Assembly: GCA_035509315.1 (NCBI GenBank)
Contig: DATJLS010000080.1
Span: 1 to 64,000, forward strand
DNA from: JAKAWQ01 sp035509315
GTDB taxonomy: Bacteria > Pseudomonadota > Alphaproteobacteria > Acetobacterales > Acetobacteraceae
DNA length: 64,000 bases
Direction of reading: 5' to 3'
A program made the translations under genes and the position numbers. Below the pieces are notes generated by a model, which was given only the letters and a program-made list of their open reading frames with translations, did not search any database and had not been told where the DNA came from. How positions within the stretch are numbered: position 1 is the first letter of the stretch; the number at the start of each line of letters is the position of its first letter. Shown here piece after piece: positions 6,368 to 14,842 of the stretch.

Positions 6368-9271
6368 CTACGGGCGCGGACGAAGTTTACACAATAAGTC
6401 GTTCAGCGCTGCAACTGTTAACCCCAACGGCAGCAGCCAGCCACGGCCGGTGGCACGAATCCGCTCCGCCTGCGTCCCAAGATCGAAGGCCACGACATCG
6501 AGACCGGCCTGCCATGCCTCGGAAAGCGTGAAGCACCAAGTCTCGGGCCAGAGAGACGGCAGAAAGGCGAAATCCGCGTCCTGCGCTACAATCAGCGACG
6601 GCAGCTCCGCTTCGCGATAGGCGCCGGTCACGAAGATTCGCCCAGTCTCGAGCAGGCGCCGGTCATCATGCGAATAGCCCACCAGCACGAATCGCAACGG
6701 CAGATTCCGCCACGCGGCGTCGCGTGCGGCGGCGAGCAGCACGTTATAGCCCTTGGCGACGCCGATAGCGCCGATCAAGGCGATCGTGCGCGGTGTCCGG
6801 AAGTGCCGCGCATTTGCCTTGGGCAAGGCGGTGTCATCCTCCCACGGCACGACGCTCACCGCGAGGTCCGGGAAATGGCGCCGGTAGCGCAGTGCGGCGT
6901 CGCGTGCCGGGGCGATGACGCGCCGCGCCCCGGCAAGCTCGGCGGAAGAGCGCGCGGTCAGCGCTTCCGGTGCGATCGCTTCCTCGATCTCGCTGCCAGC
7001 ATCCGCCACGCAGGCAGCGCATATGCGCGGCCCGGGCTCACCGCAATAGCGCCCTTCCGGCCCGACGAGCGCGATCCGTGCGCACAATGCGGCGTAGTCG
7101 TGCAGGTAGGCGTCATAGGGCACACGGAGTCGCCGGCAGAGCTCCAGGATCGCATGGTCATGCCCGACCAGGTGGTGCAGCTCCGCCGAACGTACGCGTT
7201 GCGGCTTAAGCAGCCGCGTGAGTGCCGGGATCTCATCAGGGATCGCGAAGCGGAGGTTTGGGAAAACCTCGCCGCTGTCATCGCTCACAATCGCCGCCCG
7301 CCCGCCATCCGGGGTGACAGCCGGGCGAAGCAGGATCGGCCGCAACCCTGCGGCACGCAACGAAGCCGCACGCCGGCGAAGGAATGTCTCCACCCCGCCG
7401 CGCCGCCCATGCCCGATCAACAGTACCGCACCCACAGCCGCCCGGCCGGGCGTGAAGCGCTCGGCGTCGAGCCGCCGCCGACAAGCGAAGAGCGGATCGG
7501 CGGCGATGTGCGCGGCGATCTCCGCGTCATAACCGGGGTGCAACCGGTTGAGCTGGGCAAGGTTGCGCTGCGCGAGCGCCTTGCCGGCGCCGCCAAAGGA
7601 TTGCCCACCGAGATGGGTGACGAAGACGCCGGGTGCCGCGACGTGCCGCCAGCCGAGATGCCGCGCGCGGGCGCAGAAATCGTTCTCTTCCCCGTACCCT
7701 TGAGCGAAGACATCCTCGCGAAAGAGCCCGGTCGCGGTGAGGCAGGCGCGGCGAATATAGAGGCAGAACCCGATCCCGGTCGGGATCTCCACCGCCAGGC
7801 CATGATGAAGCCGCGCCGCGAGCCCGGCCAGCCGCGCCGTTTCCGTTCTGTCCGGCGCTTTGTTGGCTCCTCTCGGATCCGGATAGCTCAGGATCGTCGC
7901 TTCATTGGAGAAGGGCGTTGCGGTGCCGATGTCGGGGGCCGATTGTACGGCCGCCCGTAGCCCTTCGATCCAGCCCTCCGCCACCAGCGTGTCGCTATTG
8001 AGGAGCAGGATATCCGCCTCGGGCCGGGCCGCGCGGATCCCTTCATTGCAGGCGGACGGAAATCCGCCCGCCCGCCCCCGCTGCACCACATGAATGCGGC
8101 CCGTAGCAGCGAATGTGCCAAGCGCCTGGGCGAACGCGGGCTCGGGCACGCCATCCTCCACGACGATCAGCCGCGCGCTGCGTGAAAGATGATCTCGCAC
8201 CGAAGAGAGGCAAGCAAGCGTGGCCACCATCGCCCCATGCACCGGCACAATGACATCGACCGCTGGCCTTGCCCGCGTGGCCACGGGCAAGGCGGTGAAG
8301 CGCCGTGTCGCCATCTGCGACTTCGCCGCCGCTTCGACATTCTCACGGCCGGGCGCGAGCGGACTTCCCGTGAGATCGTGTCCATCGCGGTCGCGGACAG
8401 AAATCGGCCCCACGATGCCGCTGAGTCGCGCCGCCGGGATCGCGAAGCCGCGCGGCCGGGCGAGTGGCGCAGCGCCGGCAAGATGGGACTCTTCGTCTCG
8501 TGCAGTAATAGTAAAGGCTGGGCGCGCCGCTCCCGCGGACCAGACCGCCAGCACCGGCGCCCGCTCCGGTTCGGCAGGATGCCAGGCCCAACCGACGATC
8601 CCGCCGTTGCTTGTCTCGACGAATCCCTCGGTTCGGCGCAACGAAGCGATGTGGATCGGGCTGCCCAGCAGCGCCCGCCCGCCCATCCTGACCGTCAGCT
8701 GCCCACATCGTTCCCACCCCGGCAGCAATTTCAGCTTGCGCCTATAGCCGCCCGAATGTCGTGCGGCCCTTCCGTCGAGCGTGATCGTCGCGTCTTTCGC
8801 CAGCAAAACACCGAGACGCAGCGTCCCGTCTGCGCCAAGCGCGCACCAGCCGGGATAAGCCGCCTCCACCGCGACCGCGTCGAGAATCGCCACCGTGTCT
8901 TCCTTGGGCCGGATCCAGACATGACCAGAAAGCGCACGCCCCAGCGCTGCCGCTGCTGAAAGTGCATTCCCCGCGCGCCGATACGCCGCGGCGAGCGCCA
9001 GCCACAGGGCACGCCGGTCATGGCGCCCAGTGAGCACGCTGAGCAGCGCGATGCTCTCTTGGTTTTCGCCTGCCCGCAGACATGCCAGGGCGAGCGAGAG
9101 CGTGGCCCGGTCCTCATCCGGTGCGAGGCGGCGGGCGCGATCGAACCAGCGCCGCGCCTCCGTCAAATCCCCGCGGGCGAGGGCAGCCTCGCCTTTTGCC
9201 CAGGCGGCAAGCATTGTGCCGGCGTCAGCCGGTTTTTCTTGCGATGAGGCGATGGCGGAGCGGCGTGGCAT
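6368..9271 (-). CDS. Multidomain glycosyltransferase: TPR, GT2 and GT4 domains in one chain
   Basis: 967 residues, no signal peptide or membrane segment. Residues about 20-130 form TPR-like repeats (ARGDLTEARRWFDRARRLAPD). A beta-rich stretch follows to about 330. The GT2 domain (about 335-580) starts VDVIVPVHG, has ILLLNSDTLVAEGW as the DxD-like metal/donor site and GYGEENDFCARA as the catalytic acidic motif. The C-terminal GT4 domain (about 620-967) starts VLLIGHGRRGGVETFLR and has ALIGAIGVAKGYNVLL. The two catalytic domains imply successive sugar additions. It leads the leftward glycan cluster. No strong ribosome site precedes ATG 9271; ATG 9214 is an alternative. Confidence 0.85.
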   Translation of the reverse strand: MPRRSAIASSQEKPADAGTMLAAWAKGEAALARGDLTEARRWFDRARRLAPDEDRATLSLALACLRAGENQESIALLSVLTGRHDRRALWLALAAAYRRAGNALSAAAALGRALSGHVWIRPKEDTVAILDAVAVEAAYPGWCALGADGTLRLGVLLAKDATITLDGRAARHSGGYRRKLKLLPGWERCGQLTVRMGGRALLGSPIHIASLRRTEGFVETSNGGIVGWAWHPAEPERAPVLAVWSAGAARPAFTITARDEESHLAGAAPLARPRGFAIPAARLSGIVGPISVRDRDGHDLTGSPLAPGRENVEAAAKSQMATRRFTALPVATRARPAVDVIVPVHGAMVATLACLSSVRDHLSRSARLIVVEDGVPEPAFAQALGTFAATGRIHVVQRGRAGGFPSACNEGIRAARPEADILLLNSDTLVAEGWIEGLRAAVQSAPDIGTATPFSNEATILSYPDPRGANKAPDRTETARLAGLAARLHHGLAVEIPTGIGFCLYIRRACLTATGLFREDVFAQGYGEENDFCARARHLGWRHVAAPGVFVTHLGGQSFGGAGKALAQRNLAQLNRLHPGYDAEIAAHIAADPLFACRRRLDAERFTPGRAAVGAVLLIGHGRRGGVETFLRRRAASLRAAGLRPILLRPAVTPDGGRAAIVSDDSGEVFPNLRFAIPDEIPALTRLLKPQRVRSAELHHLVGHDHAILELCRRLRVPYDAYLHDYAALCARIALVGPEGRYCGEPGPRICAACVADAGSEIEEAIAPEALTARSSAELAGARRVIAPARDAALRYRRHFPDLAVSVVPWEDDTALPKANARHFRTPRTIALIGAIGVAKGYNVLLAAARDAAWRNLPLRFVLVGYSHDDRRLLETGRIFVTGAYREAELPSLIVAQDADFAFLPSLWPETWCFTLSEAWQAGLDVVAFDLGTQAERIRATGRGWLLPLGLTVAALNDLLCKLRPRP

Positions 9272-9283
9272 GCGCCGCCCAAT

Positions 9284-9324
9284 GTATCTCAGAGAAAGTC
9301 TATTTTAGAAAAAACGTATCTCAG
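9284..9324. promoter_or_regulatory. Paired 9-bp direct repeats upstream of the large glycosyltransferase
   Basis: GTATCTCAG occurs at 9284-9292 and again at 9316-9324, 32 bp apart (about three helical turns), in a short AT-rich gap just before the leftward glycosyltransferase start. A TAAAAT hexamer lies between them on the minus strand (9302-9307). Such phasing suits an activator or repressor dimer pair, but no matching family is recognised. Confidence 0.3.
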
Positions 9325-9400
9325 CGACTCCGTGCCTCGGAAAACCGCCTGGTCACAGTGTCGGCTCCGCTGTCAGCCTCGGGCGTTCAGGTCCAGGGGC

Positions 9401-9892
9401 TCACTGGGAAGGAGTCTCATGGTGATGATGCCCGACCGGAGCGCCCCCTGTTCGGAACACCGCATCGGCATTCCGTTGCTGCTCCGGCGTCATCGTCGCG
9501 TAGAGCGCCTGAAAGGCATTTGCCAAAGTCTGCATGTTTCGCGCATGCAGCGCCGCAAGCTCGGCATAGGATTGCATGTTCTGCGCCGCATTCATCGTCC
9601 CGAGTGCGGCACCGCGCTGTGCGAATGCCTGGTGCATGCTCTCCGCATTCCCCGTCATCGCCTGGGCGAAGCGGTCCCATTGCGGTTGCTGGGCCGGCGT
9701 AATCTGCAAGGTCGCGTGCAGCTGATCGATATATTGCTGCGCGGTCTCGGGCCCGCCGGCAGGTGGCGCCGCCGTCTGCGCCTGTCCTGTCTGCGCCTGT
9801 CCTGTCTGCGCCTGGCTTTGGGCCAAGGCGCCTACCGGCAGGGCCAGCGGTGCGAGCAGCACCAAGAACGCCAGGCGAAATTTACCATTCAT
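9401..9892 (-). CDS. Spy/CpxP-family LTXXQ periplasmic protein
   Basis: 163 residues; ATG with GAGGAGAG eight bases upstream. A signal peptide (about residues 1-24, ending GALAQS) is followed by a Gln/Ala-rich linker and a helical domain carrying two LTxxQ-type motifs, ITPAQQPQWDRF near the start and MTPEQQRNADAVF near the end. These mark the Spy/CpxP/CnrX family of periplasmic stress proteins, acting as ATP-independent chaperones, Cpx modulators or metal sensors. The C-terminus holds four consecutive His residues (GHHHHE), which could bind metal. The linker contains a coding tandem repeat. A separate unit from the glycosyltransferase is likely. Confidence 0.82.
   Translation of the reverse strand: MNGKFRLAFLVLLAPLALPVGALAQSQAQTGQAQTGQAQTAAPPAGGPETAQQYIDQLHATLQITPAQQPQWDRFAQAMTGNAESMHQAFAQRGAALGTMNAAQNMQSYAELAALHARNMQTLANAFQALYATMTPEQQRNADAVFRTGGAPVGHHHHETPSQ
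9774..9814 (-). repeat. 15-bp coding tandem repeat in the Spy-like gene
   Basis: The unit GTCTGCGCCTGTCCT (plus strand) occurs twice in full (9774-9788, 9789-9803) and once in part to 9814. On the minus strand it encodes QAQTG units just after the signal peptide. The 15-bp period keeps the frame, so slippage here would change linker length without disrupting the protein. Confidence 0.8.
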
Positions 9893-9905
9893 GGCAATGC
9901 TCTCC

Positions 9906-10259
9906 TCAATAGCCGTAGTAATAGGCAGGCGGTGGCGGCGCGTAATAGGCGGGGGGTGGCGGCGCGTAATAGACCGGAGGCGGTGGTGCCGCCGAGCTCG
10001 CAATCGCCCCGCCAATCACCGCCCCGACGCCGAGGCCAAGCAAAGCGCCAGCAACAGCGGCGCCTGCGTTGTTGCAGTTATAACAACCACCGCCCCAGTG
10101 TGGCGGCGGTCCACCGTGCCACTGAGGAGGAGGCGGGCCGTGCCAGCCATGCGGAGGTGGATGGTAGGGCTGCGCCACCGCAGGAAGCGCGGCGGGCGTT
10201 GCAAGCGCGACAGCCAGCGCAACCGCCGCCACCGCGCGGGGAAATCTCGAAGGATGCAT
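9906..10259 (-). CDS. Small exported proline/tyrosine-rich protein with a glycine-zipper segment
   Basis: 117 residues; ATG with GGAGAGAT just upstream. A signal peptide (about 1-30) precedes a Pro/His/Trp-rich region (PPPHGWHGPPPP), a CYNCN pair of cysteines, and a hydrophobic glycine-zipper stretch (AGALLGLGVGAVIGGAI) typical of segments that insert into or pack against membranes. The C-terminus repeats PPPPxYYAPPPP and ends YYYGY. Proteins of this build are common, uncharacterised envelope components in Acetobacteraceae and Rhizobiales. It is next to the Spy-like gene on the same strand (13 bases apart) and probably shares its transcript. Confidence 0.72.
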   Translation of the reverse strand: MHPSRFPRAVAAVALAVALATPAALPAVAQPYHPPPHGWHGPPPPQWHGGPPPHWGGGCYNCNNAGAAVAGALLGLGVGAVIGGAIASSAAPPPPVYYAPPPPAYYAPPPPAYYYGY

Positions 10260-10550
10260 GGCATCTCTCCCTGGGAGGGGATGTTCCATGACAACAAGAC
10301 TGGTCGGGAATCATGGTTTCTCTGAGACGAAATCCCACCATCACCGCGGCAATACATGTTCTGGAAGGACATGCAAATGCCGCATAGTGTTCCGGATATC
10401 ATGGCATCGCGAGGGTTTGCACGCGATCCGCCTAAGCCGTGAAATTGCCAAGGCCATGAAACTGATTGAGAAAAAACAAAACAGAAAAGAGGTCACAATC
10501 GGAGGAGGAGGCACCTCACCGGGAGACGCTCGTAAAACAAAGAAATAATA
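10260..10550. other. Intergenic region, no gene recognised
   Basis: The stretch between the DyP peroxidase stop and the small exported protein start includes a plus-strand frame over 10258-10548, but its composition (Lys/Arg/His-rich, no ribosome site) does not look coding. It is less GC-rich than its neighbours and probably contains the promoter for the two small leftward envelope genes. Confidence 0.5.
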
Positions 10551-11978
10551 TCAGATGGTCTGAAACAATTGCCCGCCGATGAACGCGCCTTCCGCGATGC
10601 CGCCCGGACAGGCGAAGACGCCGCTGCCGACATGGGTCGTGAATTGGTTGAGCAGATCGAGCTTGGACATCTTCTCGAAGATCTTGACGAAACCCGTTCG
10701 TGGATCGCGCTGATAGGCGATGAAGAGCAGTCCCGCCTCGTATTCCAGTCCCTGGCGCCAGGGCGGCCAGCGTTCGGCGATTATCGCCAGGCCGTCATTG
10801 TAGGAATAGCCGCGGCGCAGGATGCGTGCACCGCCATTGCTCGAGGCTGCACCCAACCGGACATGGGCATTGTCGCCGATTACCGGATTGCCGTCCTTGT
10901 CCGTGGCGTCGAGATCGAGGGGCGTAAATTCCCCGCCGCCGGTGAGCGGAGCGCCACTCAGTTTCTTACGGCCGATCACCTGCTCCTGGAAATCGAGCTC
11001 GACATTGTCCCAATGCTGCAGGGCGATCCGGATACGCCGCACAACGAGATAGCTGCCATTCCGCATCCACCCCGGCCCCTCGTCATTGACCCAGACCACA
11101 TCCGCGAAACTGCCATTCCCGAGGAGCTGACCGCTCGCACGCTCGGCCGGGTAGGAACTGCCAGGATTCTCGGTACCATCCTTGAAGCCGAGCAGATTGC
11201 GCGGCGTCTCGCCGGGCGGGCTGTCCGGCAGGAATCCCGCCTGGATCCAGCGCAGAACGGCGACACCCGGGTTCGCGTTGTAAGGGGTGGCGACGCCGGC
11301 GCGCTTGCCCCCATAGCCGTTGGCGGCATCATTGGGCGCAGCCATCCGAGCGAGCTGCCGGATGGCATGAAAAGCCACCGCGCTGTCATCGGCGCAGGCC
11401 TGGACACAGAGATCCCCACCCGTATGTCCGGGATCGAGCTGATCGCCATTGAATCGCGGCAGATCGGCCAGTGCCGCAGGCCTTCTCGCCTGAAGCCCGT
11501 ATCGGTCCTTGCCATCCTTCTCGAAAAGACCGGGCCCGAAGCCGAAGGTGAGCGTCAGGCGCCGCGGCCCGAGGCCGAGCGCTTCGCCGCTATCGGCCGG
11601 AGGGACGGAGGGACTGGAGGTGAGCGCCTCCGCGGTCTTGCCCGCCGTCATGCGGGCCGCCGCCTCGGTCCAGTCGCGCAGAAGCTTGACAATGTCCGAT
11701 GCCTTGTCCGTGACGAGGTCGAAGCTCGCGAACAGGACATGAGTCTGCTGCGGCGTATCGATTCCCGCTTGATGAACGCCATGAAACGGGACTTTGCCAT
11801 CGCTGTTGATCGATCCCGCAACAGCGCTGGCGGCCGGGTTGCCCTCGGACACTCTGGCTACCTGCGAAGCGGCATGGCCGGCCACGGCCGAGGCTGCGAG
11901 CATGCTCCCTGCCGCGCCCAGAAATCCCCGCCGCGAGGAAAAGGGACACTTGCCCACGCGAAATTCCCTTCCTCTCAA
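10551..11978 (-). CDS. efeB: Tat-exported DyP-type heme peroxidase, EfeB-like
   Basis: 475 residues. The Tat motif SSRRGFLG with twin Arg at 16-17, then a hydrophobic stretch and an AQ/AxQ-like site, directs folded export to the periplasm. The catalytic DyP motif GFKDGTENPG (GxxDG Asp) is in the centre; the proximal heme His lies in NAHVRLGAA, followed by Arg in ILRRGYSYN. This matches the deferrochelatase/peroxidase EfeB group, which uses heme to oxidise substrates with peroxide or release iron from heme. No EfeU permease or EfeO is present, so an EfeUOB system is not supported. Its ATG overlaps the NHL gene stop (ATGA), so it is the last gene of a porin-propeller-peroxidase operon. Confidence 0.9.
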   Translation of the reverse strand: MRGREFRVGKCPFSSRRGFLGAAGSMLAASAVAGHAASQVARVSEGNPAASAVAGSINSDGKVPFHGVHQAGIDTPQQTHVLFASFDLVTDKASDIVKLLRDWTEAAARMTAGKTAEALTSSPSVPPADSGEALGLGPRRLTLTFGFGPGLFEKDGKDRYGLQARRPAALADLPRFNGDQLDPGHTGGDLCVQACADDSAVAFHAIRQLARMAAPNDAANGYGGKRAGVATPYNANPGVAVLRWIQAGFLPDSPPGETPRNLLGFKDGTENPGSSYPAERASGQLLGNGSFADVVWVNDEGPGWMRNGSYLVVRRIRIALQHWDNVELDFQEQVIGRKKLSGAPLTGGGEFTPLDLDATDKDGNPVIGDNAHVRLGAASSNGGARILRRGYSYNDGLAIIAERWPPWRQGLEYEAGLLFIAYQRDPRTGFVKIFEKMSKLDLLNQFTTHVGSGVFACPGGIAEGAFIGGQLFQTI

Positions 11979-13102
11979 TGTGCGAGAACAAGCGTGTTCA
12001 CGTCATCCTCGACATAATAGAACCCGCCGCCCGAAGGCGTCATCGCGATGCCGAAGAGATCCCCGCTGCCGGGCGGGCTCTGTGCCTTATCGACATCGAT
12101 CCATTGCGCATAGAGCTGCTTGCCCGTCGCGGGATCGATCTCGACAACTTCACCGTTCAGCCCATTGGTCGTCAGCAAATCTCCGTCCGGCGTCATGACC
12201 AGCGCTAGCGGCCGCTGGAGAAGCCCGTCCTTGGTCACCTCCTTGCCGGTACCGGCGCTGGTCGTCCGGGTAAGCGCGTCCGGAATCGCGACAATGCGAT
12301 TGCCGATCGCGTCGGAGACATAGAGCACGCCGTCCCCGCCGAGCGCGAGACCGGTCGGGCCGATGATGAACACGCCCTTGTCGGCCTGCTCGCCGAAACC
12401 GTCTGCAACCACGGTCTCGTGGGTGACAACGGGCGGCTTGCCTTCGGGAATCGAAAGCGAAAGGCGCAGCACGGTCGACTTGTTCACGACCGGGCTGTCA
12501 TCCGTCGCGGCGCCGACGCCGAAGCCGGTGTTGCTGACGAAAAGGGTCGCCGTGTCACCGTTATCGACCACCGCCATGTTTCCCCATGGCCCGTCGATGT
12601 TCGGGCCGGCGATGGTGCCGGCGACATTGCCTTCAGAATCGAGCACGATCAGGCAGCCTTGGCCTTTGGTCGCGGTGGTACCATCATTGCTGGGCAAACT
12701 GCCGACGATCACCCACCCCGATTTCAGCATCGTCATCGCGGTGGTGAGGCCGACCCCGCCCGGGCATTGCGCGAGATGGCGCGGAATGGAGGCAAAGACC
12801 ATCATATTCTTGGTCGCGGGATTGTAGTCGATGATGGTGGTGCCGAGACCCTGGAGGTTGTTCTTGTCATTGAAGTTGTCAACCAGAACATCGCCTTTCC
12901 CGATCTTCCCGGCCGAGACCGGGGCAACAAAGATCGCATAGGGATTTTGGTCCCCGTTGTCCGGCACGGTCGAAGTAAGCGTCGTGTGATGATGGACGGA
13001 CTGGAGGAAGCCTGAGGCGCGTTGTGCGCGGGCCGCGCAGGGAAGGAAGGCGAGCATGGGTGCCAGCAGGAACGGCACGATCAGGGTGCTGCGGGTTTTC
13101 AT
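11975..13102 (-). CDS. Exported NHL/SMP-30-type beta-propeller protein
   Basis: 375 residues; ATG follows GGAGGACAAGGA, and the longer upstream frame lacks such a site. A signal peptide (about 1-27, ending AARAQR) exports it. Repeating blades such as GPWGNMAVVDNGD, GPTGLALGGDGVLYVSDAIGNRIVAI and RPLALVMTPDGDLLTTNGLNGEVVEID fit an NHL/SMP-30-like propeller of about six blades. These proteins can be lactonases or binding scaffolds; no catalytic metal set is obvious, so the activity is unknown. It lies between the OprB porin and the DyP peroxidase and overlaps the latter by four bases, implying coordinated periplasmic function. Confidence 0.82.
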   Translation of the reverse strand: MKTRSTLIVPFLLAPMLAFLPCAARAQRASGFLQSVHHHTTLTSTVPDNGDQNPYAIFVAPVSAGKIGKGDVLVDNFNDKNNLQGLGTTIIDYNPATKNMMVFASIPRHLAQCPGGVGLTTAMTMLKSGWVIVGSLPSNDGTTATKGQGCLIVLDSEGNVAGTIAGPNIDGPWGNMAVVDNGDTATLFVSNTGFGVGAATDDSPVVNKSTVLRLSLSIPEGKPPVVTHETVVADGFGEQADKGVFIIGPTGLALGGDGVLYVSDAIGNRIVAIPDALTRTTSAGTGKEVTKDGLLQRPLALVMTPDGDLLTTNGLNGEVVEIDPATGKQLYAQWIDVDKAQSPPGSGDLFGIAMTPSGGGFYYVEDDVNTLVLAH

Positions 13103-13152
13103 TGATCCTTGTCCTCCGCTCTGAATTTCCGAGATCTTCCTGTTACCTTGCT

Positions 13153-14646
13153 TCAGAAGGTGACAGTCGTTCGGAAGCCGATGACGGCCTCGTTGCCGAT
13201 AAGCGACGAGGGATTGTTCGGATTCTGGATGCCGCCGCCCGGATTGAAGACATATTGAAAGTCCGGCTGGATCTGCCACCAGGGCGCGGCCTGGAACTGG
13301 TACGTCAGCTCGAGAAAGGTCTCCGTGCTGCGGACGGGAAAGGGCGAGCCGGTGAAGAACGCCGTCTGCTGGTCGAGCGCGCTGGCCGCACTGCTGACCT
13401 TGACGATGCCGAAGCCGAGCCCGAGCGAATCATTGTCGCGGCCAGGCAGCGGGTCGGCAAGCACCACGCCTCCATTGGCGCTGAAAGTGATGAGGTTCTG
13501 CTGGGACGGCGCGCCCATTGCGCGCAGGAATACGCCGAGCGTGCGCGGACTCTGCGGATTTGGGCGCCAGACCATCTGGTCCATCACCCCGTAAAAGCTG
13601 TAATTGCCCTTGTTCATTCCGGGGATGCCGGTGCTCGCGGGATCGGCCAGAGAGAGGCCGGTATTGTCGAACTCCTGATCCGGAAAAAATCCTGTATCGT
13701 ACCAGAAACCGAGCTTGTAGGTGCCGGGCAAGCCGCCGAAGGGCGCGTTGCCGTAATCCATGTCGCCGAGAGCAGGCTGGTTGAGGGCGTACTGCACCTC
13801 GGCGATAAAGAGCGCGCCGGTGTTGAGATTGAACTTGGTGCCGCCGGCGTCCAGCGCCTGCGCGTCGGCATCGAAGGGACCACCTCCCGGGTTGTCGTCG
13901 AACACGCCGGCCAGGACCGTGAGGTCGGATGTGGGCTTCCCCCGCAAACGCACGCCGAGCGAGGAAAGCGGATAGGCCGGGCCACCGCCAAAGAGGTCTT
14001 CGGTCGGCACCGCCGGCCAGCCCATCACCGTGTTGATAAAGAGGCCGCTATACTGGCTGACGATGAATTCCTGGTCGAGGCTCTGCTGGCCGAGCTTGAT
14101 GTCGAAATCGCCGTTCGCAAAGGACTGATCGTACCATAGCTCCCAGAGCCGGGTTGAATTCTCCGCCTCGTTGCCGTTGGCAGTCTGGATATTGTCGAGG
14201 AAGGAGGCGCTGAAATCGTTGTTCCCGTGAATCTGCAGCGCGCTCACATTGAATGTGCCCCCCGGCAGATCGAAGGCCTTGCCGGTATCGACCTGCAGGG
14301 TGGCGGTGGTGAGCCCCTGCATGATAGCGCCCTGCTTCACTCCGCCCGAAACATTGCCCAGCAGCGCTTCGGCATCCGTGACATTGAGCGTCACACCGTA
14401 GTTGCCGAGCACGGTGCGCAGTCCGCCCATATCGCCGAGAAGGTTGCTGCGCGAGTCCGAGAAGAGGTTGGCGAGGAAGCCCGGCTCGCTCGCAGACGGC
14501 CCGGAAGCGGCGGTGCCTGATGGTGATGCCTGGGCGGCAGCGGTGACAGGCAGGGTCAGTGCATAGCCGGAGAAGAGGCTGGCCCCCAGAAGCATGCGGG
14601 CAGCCGTGCAGCAACCTATTGTTGGCCGGTCCGTCGTGAGACTCAT
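13153..14646 (-). CDS. OprB-family carbohydrate-selective type outer-membrane porin
   Basis: 497 residues with an AAAGG ribosome site. A signal peptide (about 1-38, ending TAAAQA) precedes the OprB domain: GNYGVTLNVTDAEALLGNVSGG near the start, LWELWYDQSFANGDFDIKLGQQ, a central VRLRGKPTSDLTVLAGVFDDNPGGG-type strand, and the terminal aromatic strand ending IGFRTTVTF expected of a BAM-inserted barrel. OprB porins pass sugars and other small solutes. The promoter overlaps a Zur-like operator and the divergent genes form a zinc-type importer, so zinc or a zinc complex is a possible substrate; this is inference. It is the first gene of the leftward operon. Confidence 0.88.
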   Translation of the reverse strand: MSLTTDRPTIGCCTAARMLLGASLFSGYALTLPVTAAAQASPSGTAASGPSASEPGFLANLFSDSRSNLLGDMGGLRTVLGNYGVTLNVTDAEALLGNVSGGVKQGAIMQGLTTATLQVDTGKAFDLPGGTFNVSALQIHGNNDFSASFLDNIQTANGNEAENSTRLWELWYDQSFANGDFDIKLGQQSLDQEFIVSQYSGLFINTVMGWPAVPTEDLFGGGPAYPLSSLGVRLRGKPTSDLTVLAGVFDDNPGGGPFDADAQALDAGGTKFNLNTGALFIAEVQYALNQPALGDMDYGNAPFGGLPGTYKLGFWYDTGFFPDQEFDNTGLSLADPASTGIPGMNKGNYSFYGVMDQMVWRPNPQSPRTLGVFLRAMGAPSQQNLITFSANGGVVLADPLPGRDNDSLGLGFGIVKVSSAASALDQQTAFFTGSPFPVRSTETFLELTYQFQAAPWWQIQPDFQYVFNPGGGIQNPNNPSSLIGNEAVIGFRTTVTF

Positions 14647-14779
14647 TCGCGAAGGCCTTTCATCATCCCGATTGTGATTACCCTCCCTAAACGCAATTGC
14701 GACTTACTCGCAGTAACAACAAAACCTTTTTGCCGTCAAGATCTCATCCCGAATTCCTTGGGTCTGTTTGATAAATGAT

Positions 14780-14796
14780 ATGTTATACTATAACAT
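14780..14796. promoter_or_regulatory. Zur-like operator (perfect 17-bp palindrome)
   Basis: ATGTTATACTATAACAT is a perfect dyad of 8-bp arms around a central C. It matches the core of the known proteobacterial Zur box (ATGTTATAnTATAACAT). It lies between the divergent oprB-type and znuA-type genes, and the minus-strand -10 hexamer for oprB falls inside it. Binding by zinc-loaded Zur would block both promoters when zinc is sufficient. No zur gene is in the window. Confidence 0.85.
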
Positions 14797-14816
14797 TTAG
14801 CTTGACGGATAGTCAA
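14787..14816 (-). promoter_or_regulatory. Candidate sigma-70 promoter for the oprB/NHL/DyP operon
   Basis: On the minus strand TTGACT (complement of 14811-14816) and TATAGT (complement of 14787-14792) are separated by 18 bases, a good -35/-10 pair. The -10 is embedded in the Zur-like palindrome, giving direct competition between repressor and polymerase. The predicted leader is about 130 bases. Confidence 0.55.
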
Positions 14817-14842
14817 TATGTTATAGCATTCCATCCGTCAAG
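14801..14842. promoter_or_regulatory. 10-bp inverted repeat enclosing a second Zur-like half operator
   Basis: CTTGACGGAT at 14801-14810 is exactly complementary to ATCCGTCAAG at 14833-14842. The 22-base interval contains ATGTTATAGCAT (14818-14829), which differs by one base from the compact ATGTTATAACAT dyad. It lies in the presumed 5' region of znuA and could be a second protein site, or an RNA hairpin if transcription starts upstream. Confidence 0.5.

Noticed and set aside
9774..9814. Possible CRISPR-like array
   Set aside because: Repeats are directly adjacent without spacers and encode an in-frame QAQTG linker.
10258..10548. 96-residue plus-strand frame in the intergenic gap
   Set aside because: No ribosome site, unusual Lys/His-rich composition, and it starts inside the opposite gene.
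10551..11978. EfeUOB iron uptake operon
   Set aside because: Only the DyP/EfeB-like protein is present; no EfeU permease or EfeO, and the operator looks like Zur rather than Fur.
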